Shown piece after piece: positions 27,746 to 37,214 of a stretch of DNA of 64,000 nucleotides. The DNA is from Flavobacterium gelatinilyticum. GTDB taxonomy: Bacteria > Bacteroidota > Bacteroidia > Flavobacteriales > Flavobacteriaceae. Below the pieces are notes generated by a model. The model was not told the origin of the DNA and did not search any database. It saw nothing but the letters and a program-made list of their open reading frames with translations. The DNA lies in NCBI RefSeq assembly GCF_027111295.1, contig NZ_CP114287.1, positions 4,154,001-4,218,000 on the forward strand, read 5' to 3'. Every line of letters starts with the position of its first letter. Position 1 is the first letter of the stretch. A program made the position numbers and the translations under genes.

Positions 27746-28294
27746 ATGAATATAGAACAAACAAATATTAAAGATTTAGTAATTATCGAGCCGGCACTTT
27801 TTAGCGATGAAAGAGGTTATTTTTTTGAATCATACAGTAAAGTGAAATTTGAAAATTTTGGTATTAATATTGATTTTGTTCAGGATAATCAATCATTTTC
27901 AAAATATGGTACTTTGAGAGGCCTTCATTATCAAAATCCTCCTTTTGCTCAAACAAAATTAGTACGTGTTTTAGAAGGTGAAATTATAGATGTGGCTGTT
28001 GATTTAAGAAAAGATTCAGCTACTTACGGTAAATCATTCAGCATTTTATTATCAGCCGAAAACAAGAAACAGTTAATAGTTCCAAAAGGGTTTGCGCATG
28101 GTTTTTCTGTTATAAGCGAAACAGCATCTGTAATGTATAAATGTGATCAATTTTATAATAAAGCTTCAGAAGGAGGAATTAAATATGATGATCCATCGTT
28201 AAATATTGATTGGGGAATGGACCTGAAGGACGCGATTGTTTCCGAAAAAGATCAGATTCTGCCTTTTATAGAAAATTGTAATAGTTTATTTTAA
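27746..28294 (+). CDS. rfbC: dTDP-4-dehydrorhamnose 3,5-epimerase
   Basis: Cupin epimerase of 182 residues, the normal RmlC length. It has FSDERGYFFESY, NQSFSKYGTLRGLHYQ with the catalytic His at about 61, EGEIIDVAVDLR, VPKGFAHGF and YKCDQFYNKASEGG with the expected Tyr. This full-length set separates it from the two shorter cupins in module A. Its stop overlaps the rfbD start (TAATG). It takes the RfbB product to dTDP-4-keto-L-rhamnose. Confidence 0.95.
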   Translation: MNIEQTNIKDLVIIEPALFSDERGYFFESYSKVKFENFGINIDFVQDNQSFSKYGTLRGLHYQNPPFAQTKLVRVLEGEIIDVAVDLRKDSATYGKSFSILLSAENKKQLIVPKGFAHGFSVISETASVMYKCDQFYNKASEGGIKYDDPSLNIDWGMDLKDAIVSEKDQILPFIENCNSLF

Positions 28295-29139
28295 TGAAAA
28301 CAATTCTAGTAACTGGCGCAACAGGACAATTAGGCTCTGAATTAGCTGAACTGGCTGTAAAATACACAAAGTACAAATGGCTCTTTGCAGATAGAACACA
28401 AATTACGTTAGATGATTTAGATTTACTCAGCACTCAGCTTAATAAGATTCAGCCTGATATAATTTTTAACTGTGGGGCTTATACCGCAGTTGATAAAGCA
28501 GAAATTGAAAAGGATCAGGCCTTTAAAATTAATCATTTAGCTGTCGGAAAAATAGCAGTATATGCTTCAAAAAATAATGCAAAACTGATCCATATTTCGA
28601 CAGATTATGTTTTTGACGGATCTTCCTCAATTGCATTAGACGAGAAAGCAGAAACAAATCCAATAAATGTGTATGGTGAAAGTAAGTTAGCCGGCGAAAT
28701 TGCATGCATTAAACAAAACCCGAACTCCATTATAATTAGAACTTCATGGGTATATAGTAAGTTTGGGCATAATTTTGTGAAAACTATGCAGAGATTAATG
28801 CAGGAAAGAGATGAGATTAATGTTGTAAATGATCAGATTGGATCTCCAACTTATGCAGCTGATTTAGCAGAAGCAATGATAAAAATACTCGAATCTCCAC
28901 AATGGATTTCCGGAATTTACAATTTTTCAAATGAAGGAGAAATAAGCTGGTACGAATTTGCGTTAGCAATAAAAGAATTAGGGAAATATAGATGTAATAT
29001 AAATGGTATTCCATCTTCATCTTATCCAACTCCGGCTAAAAGACCTGAATTTTCATTGTTAGATAAGGACAAAATTAAAACAGTCTATAATCTATATATA
29101 CCAGAATATAGAGAAAGTTTAAAGAAAATGTTTATATAA
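28294..29139 (+). CDS. rfbD: dTDP-4-dehydrorhamnose reductase
   Basis: SDR of 281 residues that performs the final reduction to dTDP-L-rhamnose. It has [15 protein letters not shown] at the N-terminus, [32 protein letters not shown] with Tyr-x3-Lys and [14 protein letters not shown], all diagnostic of RmlD. Coupled to rfbC by a one-base overlap and 13 bases before rfbA. No unusual features. Confidence 0.95.
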   Translation: MKTILVTGATGQLGSELAELAVKYTKYKWLFADRTQITLDDLDLLSTQLNKIQPDIIFNCGAYTAVDKAEIEKDQAFKINHLAVGKIAVYASKNNAKLIHISTDYVFDGSSSIALDEKAETNPINVYGESKLAGEIACIKQNPNSIIIRTSWVYSKFGHNFVKTMQRLMQERDEINVVNDQIGSPTYAADLAEAMIKILESPQWISGIYNFSNEGEISWYEFALAIKELGKYRCNINGIPSSSYPTPAKRPEFSLLDKDKIKTVYNLYIPEYRESLKKMFI

Positions 29140-29152
29140 TTTTATAAGATTT

Positions 29153-30037
29153 ATGAAAGGAATTATTTTAGCGGGAGGTTCCGGTACACGTTTGCATCCA
29201 TTAACATTGGCAATGAGTAAACAAATGATGCCGGTTTATGATAAGCCAATGATTTATTATCCGTTGTCGACTTTGATGATGTCAGGAATAAATGAAATAT
29301 TAATTATATCAACTCCCCACGATTTGCCTAATTTTAAAAAATTATTAGGAGATGGTTCTAGTCTGGGGTGTAAATTCAGTTATGCAGAACAGCCTGTTCC
29401 TAACGGTCTTGCCCAAGCTTTTGTAATAGGAGAAGAATTCATTGGAAATGATGATGTAGCTTTAATTTTAGGAGACAATATATTTTTTGGTTCCAATATG
29501 CAGGAATTGCTAAAATCGAACACTAAACCAAAAGGTGGAGTTGTCTTTGCTTATCATGTTTCTGATCCTGAACGTTATGGAGTAGTAGAATTTGATAACA
29601 ATCATAATGCAATTTCTATTGAGGAAAAGCCAGAAAACCCAAAATCTAACTTTGCAGTGCCAGGACTATATTTTTATGATAATTCTGTAGTTGAAATTGC
29701 AAAGAATATTAAACCAAGCGCAAGAGGAGAATATGAGATAACTGATGTAAATAAAGTATACTTAGAAAAACAATCCCTAAAAGTTGGAATATTAAGCCGT
29801 GGTACGGCGTGGCTTGATACAGGTACATTTAATAGTTTGATGCAGGCAGGGCAATTTGTGCAGGTTCTTGAAGAAAGACAAGGATTAAAAGTAGGCTGTA
29901 TAGAAGAAGTAGCATGGAGACAAGGGTTTATAGATGATAAACAATTGGAGAATTTGGCACTGCCATTAGTTAAATCAGGTTATGGCTCCTATTTGATAGA
30001 TTTTTTAAAACAAAAGAAAAACAATTCGAAAGTTTAA
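29153..30037 (+). CDS. rfbA: Glucose-1-phosphate thymidylyltransferase
   Basis: Makes dTDP-glucose from glucose-1-phosphate and dTTP; first step of the rhamnose pathway. The 294 residues show [31 protein letters not shown] with the catalytic Lys, [27 protein letters not shown] and [11 protein letters not shown], the full RmlA signature. It ends module A proper; an 86-base gap with a promoter-like box follows before the WbpM-like gene. Confidence 0.96.
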   Translation: MKGIILAGGSGTRLHPLTLAMSKQMMPVYDKPMIYYPLSTLMMSGINEILIISTPHDLPNFKKLLGDGSSLGCKFSYAEQPVPNGLAQAFVIGEEFIGNDDVALILGDNIFFGSNMQELLKSNTKPKGGVVFAYHVSDPERYGVVEFDNNHNAISIEEKPENPKSNFAVPGLYFYDNSVVEIAKNIKPSARGEYEITDVNKVYLEKQSLKVGILSRGTAWLDTGTFNSLMQAGQFVQVLEERQGLKVGCIEEVAWRQGFIDDKQLENLALPLVKSGYGSYLIDFLKQKKNNSKV

Positions 30038-30074
30038 TTTTGAGGGTAAATAGTTTTTAAAGCCCTTTAATTTG

Positions 30075-30082
30075 TATTTTTG
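30075..30082 (+). promoter_or_regulatory. Candidate Bacteroidetes -7 promoter element
   Basis: TATTTTTG fits the -7 consensus TAnnTTTG exactly and lies 41 bases before the TTG start of the WbpM-like gene, in the longest gap between rfbA and the terminator at 32120. No TTG/TTTG -33 box is present at the usual 17-23 base spacing, so strength is doubtful. It could give the dehydratase its own transcript. Confidence 0.4.
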
Positions 30083-30123
30083 TAATACTATACTAGTTTT
30101 TTTACAACTAACACTAAACCAAA

Positions 30124-32091
30124 TTGAGTACAGATAAACCAAACAAGCTGTCATCCTTGTTATACAATTCTTTTTCGCCAAGGAACTTGAGAGCAAACAT
30201 TAATAATCTTAGTTATCTGCCGAGGTGGATAATTGTAGGGATTGATGTAATGGTTCTTATTTTTTCCTTTACCTTCACTTATATGCTCTTTGAAGGTACA
30301 GCATTGGGCTACATTATAATTTCACACGACTTTTATTTTGTTTCAGGCTTAATAATTGTAAATGTTTTTTTCTTCTGGCTGTTCAGAACATATTCGGGAA
30401 TTATACGGCACTCTTCTTATATAGATGCCATAAAATTGCTTTTTTCTCAAATGTCAGTTTTAGTTTTCTTTTTGTTTGTTAATTTAATATTTGAATTATA
30501 TACTGGTCAGAAAGCTTTTTTGAATACGGCATTATTTATAAATCTCGTTCTGTCATTCTGTGGTTTGTTTCTCTATCGAGTTATTGTAAAACAGACTTTT
30601 GAATTGTATTTTTCAGAAAAAGCAAATTCAAAACTTATTAGAACAGTTATTTATGGTACAGATGCAAACGCAATCTCGGTAGCTAATGCCTTAAAGTTCG
30701 AAACGCCATCAAGATTTAAGATTGTTGGATTTGTAGACAAGAACAATCAGAATGCTTCTAAACGAATGCTAGATCTGCCTATTTTGATCCTTAGAAAAAA
30801 ATTGCCAGCTTTAATGAGGTCTGTAGCTGCAGAAGGTGTAATTATTGCCGATAAAAGCTTGACAAAAGACGAGCAATTAATTATAGTTGATCAATGTCTT
30901 GAATTTAATTATCGAGTTTATACCGTTCCCCTGATTTCTGATTGGGAAAATCAAAAGGAAATTTCTCAAAAGGTAAAGAATATCCAGATTGAAGATCTGT
31001 TAGAAAGAAAACCTATTGTTTTAGACAGTAAATCTATTTCTAAACAATTAAAAGACAAAACTATTTTAATCACAGGGGCGGCAGGTTCTATTGGCAGTGA
31101 AATAGTAAGGCAGGTTTTGGGCTTTAATCCTAAAACGGTTATTATTTTAGATCATGCCGAAACACCTTTGCACAATTTATGCCTCGAAACATTGCAAATG
31201 AATTCTAGTGCTAAAATCGTAGCTGTGATTACTGATGTAAAAAGCAAAAAGGCATTAGAAAAGGTATTTAAAAACTATAATCCTCATGTTGTTTTTCATG
31301 CTGCGGCTTATAAACATGTTCCGTTGATGGAAGAAAATCCTGCACAAGCGATTTTGACAAACATAAAAGGAACAAAGAATCTTGCCGATTTATCATGTAA
31401 ATATCATGTGAAAAAATTTGTGATGGTTTCTACTGATAAAGCGGTAAACCCAAGTAATGTAATGGGAGCCAGTAAACGTATTGCAGAGAAATACGTTCAG
31501 TCTTTATTCTTGAAAAATCAAAAAGAAAATGTTCCGGGAGTAACTAAATTCATTACTACACGTTTTGGAAATGTTTTAGGTTCTAATGGTTCTGTTGTGC
31601 CATTGTTTACTAAACAAATTGCAGAAGGCGGTCCAGTTACAATTACACATCAGGATATTATACGATATTTTATGACCATTCCCGAAGCTTGTCAATTAGT
31701 TTTGGAAGCCGGTGCAATGGGTAATGGTGGAGAGATTTATATTTTTGATATGGGTAAACCGGTCAAAATTATTGATCTGGCTAAAAAAATGATCAAACTT
31801 GCTGGGTTTATTCCGGACAAGGAAATCAAAATTAAAATAGTAGGTTTGCGGCCTGGTGAAAAGTTATACGAAGAATTATTAAATGATACTTCTAAAACAC
31901 TTCCAACCTATCATAATAAAATTATGATTGCTCAGGAGATACAGGATGAATACGAGAATCTTCATACGGATATTGACGAGTTAATTGGAATCGCAGATTT
32001 TTACGAGAACGATGATATCGTAGCAAAAATGAAAAAGATAGTTCCTGAGTTTAAAAGTATGAATTCTGCTTTTGAAGTTCTTGATAAATAA
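30124..32091 (+). CDS. WbpM/PglF-like UDP-N-acetylhexosamine 4,6-dehydratase (CapD family)
   Basis: Membrane-anchored nucleoside-sugar dehydratase of 655 residues. Four hydrophobic helices cover about residues 35-165, then a CoA-binding-like Rossmann domain (YGTDANAISVANAL, GFVDKNNQ) and the C-terminal SDR domain from about 310 (LITGAAGSIGSEIV). STDKAVNPSNVMGASK has Met where SDR enzymes carry the catalytic Tyr, as is known for WbpM-type dehydratases. The start is TTG at 30124; a stop lies three codons upstream and the first ATG is inside a membrane helix. Its UDP-4-keto-6-deoxy-GlcNAc could feed both the WbpV-like and PglE-like enzymes. It is followed by a terminator. Confidence 0.93.
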   Translation: MSTDKPNKLSSLLYNSFSPRNLRANINNLSYLPRWIIVGIDVMVLIFSFTFTYMLFEGTALGYIIISHDFYFVSGLIIVNVFFFWLFRTYSGIIRHSSYIDAIKLLFSQMSVLVFFLFVNLIFELYTGQKAFLNTALFINLVLSFCGLFLYRVIVKQTFELYFSEKANSKLIRTVIYGTDANAISVANALKFETPSRFKIVGFVDKNNQNASKRMLDLPILILRKKLPALMRSVAAEGVIIADKSLTKDEQLIIVDQCLEFNYRVYTVPLISDWENQKEISQKVKNIQIEDLLERKPIVLDSKSISKQLKDKTILITGAAGSIGSEIVRQVLGFNPKTVIILDHAETPLHNLCLETLQMNSSAKIVAVITDVKSKKALEKVFKNYNPHVVFHAAAYKHVPLMEENPAQAILTNIKGTKNLADLSCKYHVKKFVMVSTDKAVNPSNVMGASKRIAEKYVQSLFLKNQKENVPGVTKFITTRFGNVLGSNGSVVPLFTKQIAEGGPVTITHQDIIRYFMTIPEACQLVLEAGAMGNGGEIYIFDMGKPVKIIDLAKKMIKLAGFIPDKEIKIKIVGLRPGEKLYEELLNDTSKTLPTYHNKIMIAQEIQDEYENLHTDIDELIGIADFYENDDIVAKMKKIVPEFKSMNSAFEVLDK

Positions 32092-32119
32092 TTTTTTAAA
32101 AAGAATTTAATATATATGT

Positions 32120-32156
32120 AAAAGGTGTTTTTTAAAAAACGCCTTTTTGCTTTTTA
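32120..32156 (+). terminator. Intrinsic terminator after the WbpM-like gene
   Basis: Bases 32120-32133 (AAAAGGTGTTTTTT) can pair with 32134-32147 (AAAAAACGCCTTTT) over 14 positions with one G-T pair, and a T-rich tail TGCTTTTT follows. The core GGTG/CGCC is the stable part. It lies 28 bases past the stop and before the ABC-transporter genes, so it marks the boundary between the two halves of the locus. Confidence 0.8.
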
Positions 32157-32233
32157 AATAAATAATAAAAGACTAAAAATCCTGTTAAATCAAGATTTGA
32201 AAGGTTTTTCTATTACAATTTATAAAAATCAAA

Positions 32234-33094
32234 ATGAATAATAATTCTAATGAATGGCTGTTTGAAATAACACCAAAAAATAAATTCTTCTCAATTAACT
32301 TTAAGGAAGTATGGCAATATAGGGATCTATTATTCCTGTTTGTTAAAAGAGATGTAATTACAGTGTATAAGCAAACAGTATTAGGACCATTATGGTATTT
32401 GATCCAGCCATTGTTTACATCGATAACATTCACCATAATCTTTAATAATGTGGCCGGTATTAATACAGGTCCAGTTCCTCCCTTCTTATTTAATTTAGCA
32501 GGAATTACTGTTTGGAACTATTTTACAGCTTGTTTAAATGGTACTTCTGATACATTTAAAGCTAATGCCGGAATATTTGGAAAAGTTTATTTTCCTAGAA
32601 TAATTACACCGCTTTCCGTGGTAATTTCAAATTTGATTAAATTAGGAATTCAACTTGTAATTTTTATTGCTTTCTATATTTTTTATTATTTCAAAGGATC
32701 GAATTTGTATCTAAATGGCACATTATTTCTTTTTCCTTTCTTAATTATAATTATGGGAATTTTGGGATTTGGATTAGGTATGCTCATTTCGTCTATGGTA
32801 ACTAAGTATCGTGATTTTAGCTACTTGGTTGTATTTGGAATACAGTTATTAATGTACTTGTCAGCGGTAATGTATCCTATGGAACTTGTAAAATCAAAAT
32901 TACCAGCTTATGGATGGATTGTTGAATATAACCCGCTTGTGTATATTATTGAAACCGCACGTTATATGCTCCTAAATGTTGGCGAAATTTCAATAATGGG
33001 ATTAAGTTATACAATAGGTGTTACTATTGCAGTATTTTTTCTGGGTCTATTGATTTTTAATAAGACTGAGAAAAGTTTTATCGACACAGTTTAA
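32234..33094 (+). CDS. wzm: ABC-2 type polysaccharide transporter permease (Wzm-like)
   Basis: Inner-membrane half of an ABC exporter for completed lipid-linked polysaccharide, 286 residues with about six helices. A cytoplasmic N-terminus (FKEVWQYRDLLFLFVKRDVITVYKQT) leads to LGPLWYLIQPLF, a phrase typical of Wzm/KpsM/TagG proteins, and PMELVKSKLP-YGWIVEYNPLVYIIE is the usual late motif. The ATP-binding partner follows after 50 bases. The 142-base gap upstream contains a terminator and an AT-rich leader with no exact -7 box. Confidence 0.92.
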   Translation: MNNNSNEWLFEITPKNKFFSINFKEVWQYRDLLFLFVKRDVITVYKQTVLGPLWYLIQPLFTSITFTIIFNNVAGINTGPVPPFLFNLAGITVWNYFTACLNGTSDTFKANAGIFGKVYFPRIITPLSVVISNLIKLGIQLVIFIAFYIFYYFKGSNLYLNGTLFLFPFLIIIMGILGFGLGMLISSMVTKYRDFSYLVVFGIQLLMYLSAVMYPMELVKSKLPAYGWIVEYNPLVYIIETARYMLLNVGEISIMGLSYTIGVTIAVFFLGLLIFNKTEKSFIDTV

Positions 33095-33144
33095 ATTGAA
33101 AATACCTATTAAACTTTTTTTTGACAACTAACAATTAATTATAA

Positions 33145-34413
33145 TTGAAAAAAGATATTATTTTAAAAGCCGAAAATATTTCTAAACAATACCGTTTAGG
33201 AGAGGTAGGTACTGGTACTTTAACTCATGATTTGAATAGGTGGTGGCATGAAATTCGTGGTAAAGAAAACCCCTACTTAAAGATTGGTGATACAAATGAT
33301 CGTTCTACAAAAGGAACTTCAGAATATGTCTGGGCTCTTCAGGATATTAATTTTGAAGTGGAGCGTGGGGAAGTTTTAGGAATCATTGGCAAAAATGGTG
33401 CAGGAAAATCTACACTTTTAAAAATACTTTCGAAAGTAACTGCACCTACTACAGGGAGCATAAAATCACGAGGAAGAATTGCATCATTATTAGAAGTCGG
33501 AACAGGATTTCATGGAGAAATGACCGGTCGCGAAAATATCTTTTTAAATGGAGCAATTCTGGGAATGACCAAAAAAGAAATTGCTTCTAAATTAGATGAA
33601 ATTATTGAGTTTTCAGGCTGTGAGCGATATATAGATACTCCTGTAAAAAGATACAGCAGCGGAATGACTGTTCGTCTAGCATTTGCAGTAGCCGCTTTTC
33701 TTGAGCCTGAAATTCTAGTAATTGATGAGGTATTGGCTGTTGGTGATGCCGAGTTTCAAAAGAAAGCAATTGGTAAAATGCAGGATATCTCTAAAGGAGA
33801 AGGAAGAACTGTATTATTTGTAAGTCATAATATGGCCGCAGTAAAAAGTCTATGCAGCAGAGGAATCGTTCTCGAGCATGGAAAAGTTAAGTTTGACGGA
33901 GACATTGAACATGCTGTAAGTTATTATTTAAGTGGAGATTCAGAAATATCTAATCAAAAAATATTTGGAAGTGATTATGAAAATTTAGAATTTAAACTGG
34001 AGAAAATTTCATTAAATGGTAAGGGGAAAAGTTTTAAAGAACCGCTTTCTGAAAGTGATGAAATACATTTAAATACTTCTATAATTATTAAAAATGAGAA
34101 AGCTCAAAACTATCATATAACATATCATTTATTTAATGAAATGGGTGAAGCGCTTTTTTCTTTTTCGCATCCTAAAGATCAAGTGGCATTAGAGTACGGA
34201 TACAACGAATTGACTTGCACATTCCCAGCTTCTTTTTTTCAATCCGGACAATATTATCTATCTCTTTTTTTAATAAAAGATGAGAGAGAAGCCGCGTTTA
34301 TTGAAAAAGATATTATTTCATTTACCATTGTTGACGGCAGCCGCGAATTGGGTGTTTATATGGGACGTGAACCCGGTTACATCAAACCAAAATTTGCCTG
34401 GAAGAAGAATTAA
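33145..34413 (+). CDS. wzt: ABC transporter ATPase with C-terminal cargo domain (Wzt-like)
   Basis: Energises export with Wzm. The ATPase has Walker A GKNGAGKST at 82-90, the signature region YSSGMTVRLAF, Walker B EILVIDEVLAVGD and the His switch VSHNM. The spacer of about 60 residues before Walker A and the extra domain after about residue 265 (beta-rich, HITYHLFNEMGEALFSFSHP) are typical of Wzt proteins, whose C-terminal domain recognises the terminal modification of the cognate glycan. The start is TTG at 33145, giving MKKDIILKAENISKQY. The 422-residue length fits the class. This route does not need Wzy. Confidence 0.93.
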   Translation: MKKDIILKAENISKQYRLGEVGTGTLTHDLNRWWHEIRGKENPYLKIGDTNDRSTKGTSEYVWALQDINFEVERGEVLGIIGKNGAGKSTLLKILSKVTAPTTGSIKSRGRIASLLEVGTGFHGEMTGRENIFLNGAILGMTKKEIASKLDEIIEFSGCERYIDTPVKRYSSGMTVRLAFAVAAFLEPEILVIDEVLAVGDAEFQKKAIGKMQDISKGEGRTVLFVSHNMAAVKSLCSRGIVLEHGKVKFDGDIEHAVSYYLSGDSEISNQKIFGSDYENLEFKLEKISLNGKGKSFKEPLSESDEIHLNTSIIIKNEKAQNYHITYHLFNEMGEALFSFSHPKDQVALEYGYNELTCTFPASFFQSGQYYLSLFLIKDEREAAFIEKDIISFTIVDGSRELGVYMGREPGYIKPKFAWKKN

Positions 34414-34472
34414 TAAATATTAACTTTAATTACTAGATATGTAAATATCTAAATGAATTTCAACTATTATAA

Positions 34473-35414
34473 ATGGTAAATGAAAATTTCGTTGTTTCTG
34501 TCAACATGATTACTTATAAGCATGAGCCTTATATTAAACAAGCTATAGAAGGTGTTTTAATGCAGCAGACGAATTTTGATTACGAATTAATTATTGCTGA
34601 CGACTGTTCGCCAGATGCAACGCAGGATATAATTAATGATATAATAAAAAAACATCCTCGAGGTAATAAAATCAAATATTTTAGACATAAAGAAAATATA
34701 GGAATGCAGGAAAATGGAATTTTTGCTTTCAATCAATGCTCAGGAAAATACATGGCTCTTTGTGAAGGAGATGATTATTGGACAGATCCATTAAAACTGC
34801 AAAAGCAAGTTGATTTTTTAGAAGCCAATCCGGATTATGTTTTATGCTTCCATCCTATTAATATTTTAAAAAAAGATGGAGAAATTGTTGATGATTTTAT
34901 TACAAAAATTCCAGAGAACTACGAAATTTTGGAAACTTTGGCAAAACATGGAAATTATATACATACCCCGTCTGTCGTTTTTAGAAAAGTGATAACCAAT
35001 CTTCCTTTCGAATTTAGATTAACCCCAATAGGAGATTATTTTTTATATATAATTCTTGCCGAATTTGGCAAAATAAAATATTTAGAAGATAAAATGGCCG
35101 TTTACAGATTTGATGTTGGAGTAATTTCTAAAATGTCGAGTATAGATATAGCAAATAATAATGTCAAAATGTATTCCTGTATAATTGGCTATCTTAAAAA
35201 TGAAAATATTAAGAAAATTATTCTCGATAAGCAGATAAAAGTCGTGACAGAACATTACAAAATGATTGAATCAAGTTGTAAGGAAATGGTCGAATTAGAT
35301 TATAAAGATGCTTTTGTATCTCGTCATTTTGTTTTTATTAAAATTAAAACACTTCTCCTTTATTATAAAAATCCAAAAATGTTTTTTAATAGAATAAAAA
35401 GAAAGCTTAAATAA
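34473..35414 (+). CDS. GT2-family glycosyltransferase
   Basis: GT-A enzyme of 313 residues, first of nine consecutive glycosyltransferase-type genes. VVSVNMITYKHEPYIKQAIEG, ELIIADDCSPDATQDI, the metal site in CEGDDYWTDPLKLQKQVDFLE and the HTPSVVFRK acceptor part are clear and typical of a common capsule/O-antigen GT2 subgroup. It is one base from the next gene. A short inverted repeat (TAGATAT/ATATCTA, 34434-34451) lies in the 59-base gap upstream, without a T-tract. Donor and linkage unknown. Confidence 0.88.
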   Translation: MVNENFVVSVNMITYKHEPYIKQAIEGVLMQQTNFDYELIIADDCSPDATQDIINDIIKKHPRGNKIKYFRHKENIGMQENGIFAFNQCSGKYMALCEGDDYWTDPLKLQKQVDFLEANPDYVLCFHPINILKKDGEIVDDFITKIPENYEILETLAKHGNYIHTPSVVFRKVITNLPFEFRLTPIGDYFLYIILAEFGKIKYLEDKMAVYRFDVGVISKMSSIDIANNNVKMYSCIIGYLKNENIKKIILDKQIKVVTEHYKMIESSCKEMVELDYKDAFVSRHFVFIKIKTLLLYYKNPKMFFNRIKRKLK

Positions 35415-36269
35415 ATGCTGTCAATAATTATTTGTTCAAGAACAAAAGAAATTTCTCAGCAGTTTCTTGAGAATATAAAAAATACAATTGGTAATGATCA
35501 TGAGATAATTGTTATTGATAACTCTGAAAATAGGTTTTCGATTTTTGAAGCCTATAATCTCGGAATTAAAAAAAGCAATGGAACTTATTTGTGTTTTATT
35601 CATGATGATATCAATTTTCATTCTGTGGGTTGGGGAAAAATATTGATATCCATTTTTCAATCTGATGAAGAAATTGGACTAATTGGTATTGCCGGTACAA
35701 AAGTTAAAGGTAAAATGATATCCGGATGGTGGGATTGTCCGGAAAAATATAGAGTAATGAATATAATTCAGCATCTTAATTCAAAAAAGAAAGAAAATTG
35801 GAATACAGGATGGCAAGATAATTATATTGAAGAAGTTGTTGCTATTGATGGTGTTTTTATGGCAATACCTAAAAATGCAAAAATATCTTTTTCAGATAGA
35901 TTCAAAGGTTTCCATAATTACGATTTAGATATCTCATTTAAAACTAAAAAGAGTGGAAAAAAAATAGTGGTAACAAATCAAATTTTGTTAGAGCATTTTT
36001 CAGAAGGTCAAGTAGACGGAAATTGGGTTAAATCAACATTAAAAATACATAATTACTATAATAAATTATTACCTCTCACAGTAGAAAATAATTTAAGCAA
36101 AGATGAATTAGAAAGTATCGATTTTGAAAACTTTAAAAAAATGATCTATCTGGCCTTTACATACAAAAGACCATACCTGGCGTTTCATATTTGGTTTAAG
36201 TTTTTTTTAAAACATCCAAAAAATAAATTTCATAATTATTTTTTAAGAGAATTTATCAAATTGATTTAA
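35415..36269 (+). CDS. Glycosyltransferase 2-like protein (StrF-type domain)
   Basis: A 284-residue protein of the GT2-like group that includes the StrF domain (Glyco_tranf_2_5). LSIIICSRTKEISQQFLENI opens the fold, then EIIVIDNSENRFSIFEAYNLGI, FIHDDINFHSVGWGK with an HDD metal motif, DGVFMAIPKN and a late HNYDLDISFKTKKSGKK. The E(A/I)YN phrase and HDD in place of DXD are characteristic of this group. It immediately follows one GT2 and precedes another by 3 bases. Activity is likely; specificity unknown. Confidence 0.78.
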   Translation: MLSIIICSRTKEISQQFLENIKNTIGNDHEIIVIDNSENRFSIFEAYNLGIKKSNGTYLCFIHDDINFHSVGWGKILISIFQSDEEIGLIGIAGTKVKGKMISGWWDCPEKYRVMNIIQHLNSKKKENWNTGWQDNYIEEVVAIDGVFMAIPKNAKISFSDRFKGFHNYDLDISFKTKKSGKKIVVTNQILLEHFSEGQVDGNWVKSTLKIHNYYNKLLPLTVENNLSKDELESIDFENFKKMIYLAFTYKRPYLAFHIWFKFFLKHPKNKFHNYFLREFIKLI

Positions 36270-36272
36270 AAA

Positions 36273-37214
36273 ATGCTGGCAATAATTATTCCCTATTTCA
36301 AACTCGAATTTTTTGAAGAAACATTGTTGTCGCTTGCCAATCAGACCAATAAACAATTTAAAGTCTATATTGGTAATGATGCGAGTCCTTACGATTGTTC
36401 TGATTTAATAGAAAAGTATAAACAAAAAATAGATCTAGTATACCATAATTTCGAATCTAATTTAGGAAGTATTTCATTAATTCAGCAATGGGAACGTTGC
36501 ATTGAACTTTCGGGAAATGAAAATTGGTTAATGCTTTTAGGCGACGATGATGTTTTAGGAAATAATGTCGTAGAAGAGTTTTACAATTTTTTAGAATCAA
36601 ATAATAAAGAAGTTGATCTAATTAGATTTAATCTTAAAGTTATTGATGAGAATGGTGGTTTAAAAAGTCAGCCATTTGATCATGAAGTTCATGAAACGTC
36701 CGAAAAATTACTAGATCAAATGCTTCTAATGAAAGAAACAATAACAGCTAGTGAATTTATTTTTAGCAGAGATGTTTACAATCGAAATGATGGCTTTGTA
36801 GAATTTCCGCTTGCGTGGTTTTCAGATTATGCTACATGGTTGGTATTTAGTAAAAACACTGGGGTTTTTTATATAAAAAATGCCATCGTGCATTGGAGGC
36901 TTAGTCAAAGTAATATATCTTCTGTTGTATCAACAGAGAAAAATATTCAGCTAAAAATAAAAAGCCTTTTTTTGTTTATGTATTTTGTACAAACTAATTT
37001 TAACATTGAAAACAAAAGACTAAAAAGCTATACACATTCACAGTTAATTAATTTTTTTGGTAATATTTCAGATTTTGTAAAAATCAGAATTTTAAGAAAA
37101 GAATTTTTTAAGTTCAAATTCAAATTAGCAGATATAATTATTATTGAGTTTATTTTTGATCGTATTAAAAGGAAAAGAATAAAAAATTTATGGAAGTATT
37201 TGTACCGCATTTAA
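36273..37214 (+). CDS. GT2-family glycosyltransferase
   Basis: GT-A enzyme of 313 residues. LAIIIPYFKLEFFEETLLSLANQT, VYIGNDASPYDCSDLIEKYK and LMLLGDDDVLG (metal site) place it in GT2. The pattern IGNDASPYD and the EW-rich acceptor region SDYATWLVF occur in putative capsular glycosyltransferases. Its 3' end overlaps the next gene by 25 bases. The C-terminal stretch is rich in Lys, Arg, Ile and Phe and may associate with the membrane surface. Confidence 0.84.
   Translation: MLAIIIPYFKLEFFEETLLSLANQTNKQFKVYIGNDASPYDCSDLIEKYKQKIDLVYHNFESNLGSISLIQQWERCIELSGNENWLMLLGDDDVLGNNVVEEFYNFLESNNKEVDLIRFNLKVIDENGGLKSQPFDHEVHETSEKLLDQMLLMKETITASEFIFSRDVYNRNDGFVEFPLAWFSDYATWLVFSKNTGVFYIKNAIVHWRLSQSNISSVVSTEKNIQLKIKSLFLFMYFVQTNFNIENKRLKSYTHSQLINFFGNISDFVKIRILRKEFFKFKFKLADIIIIEFIFDRIKRKRIKNLWKYLYRI

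Noticed and set aside
34434..34451. Inverted repeat TAGATAT-GTAA-ATATCTA after wzt as a terminator
   Set aside because: The stem is only seven A-T-rich pairs with no T-tract, so termination is unlikely.
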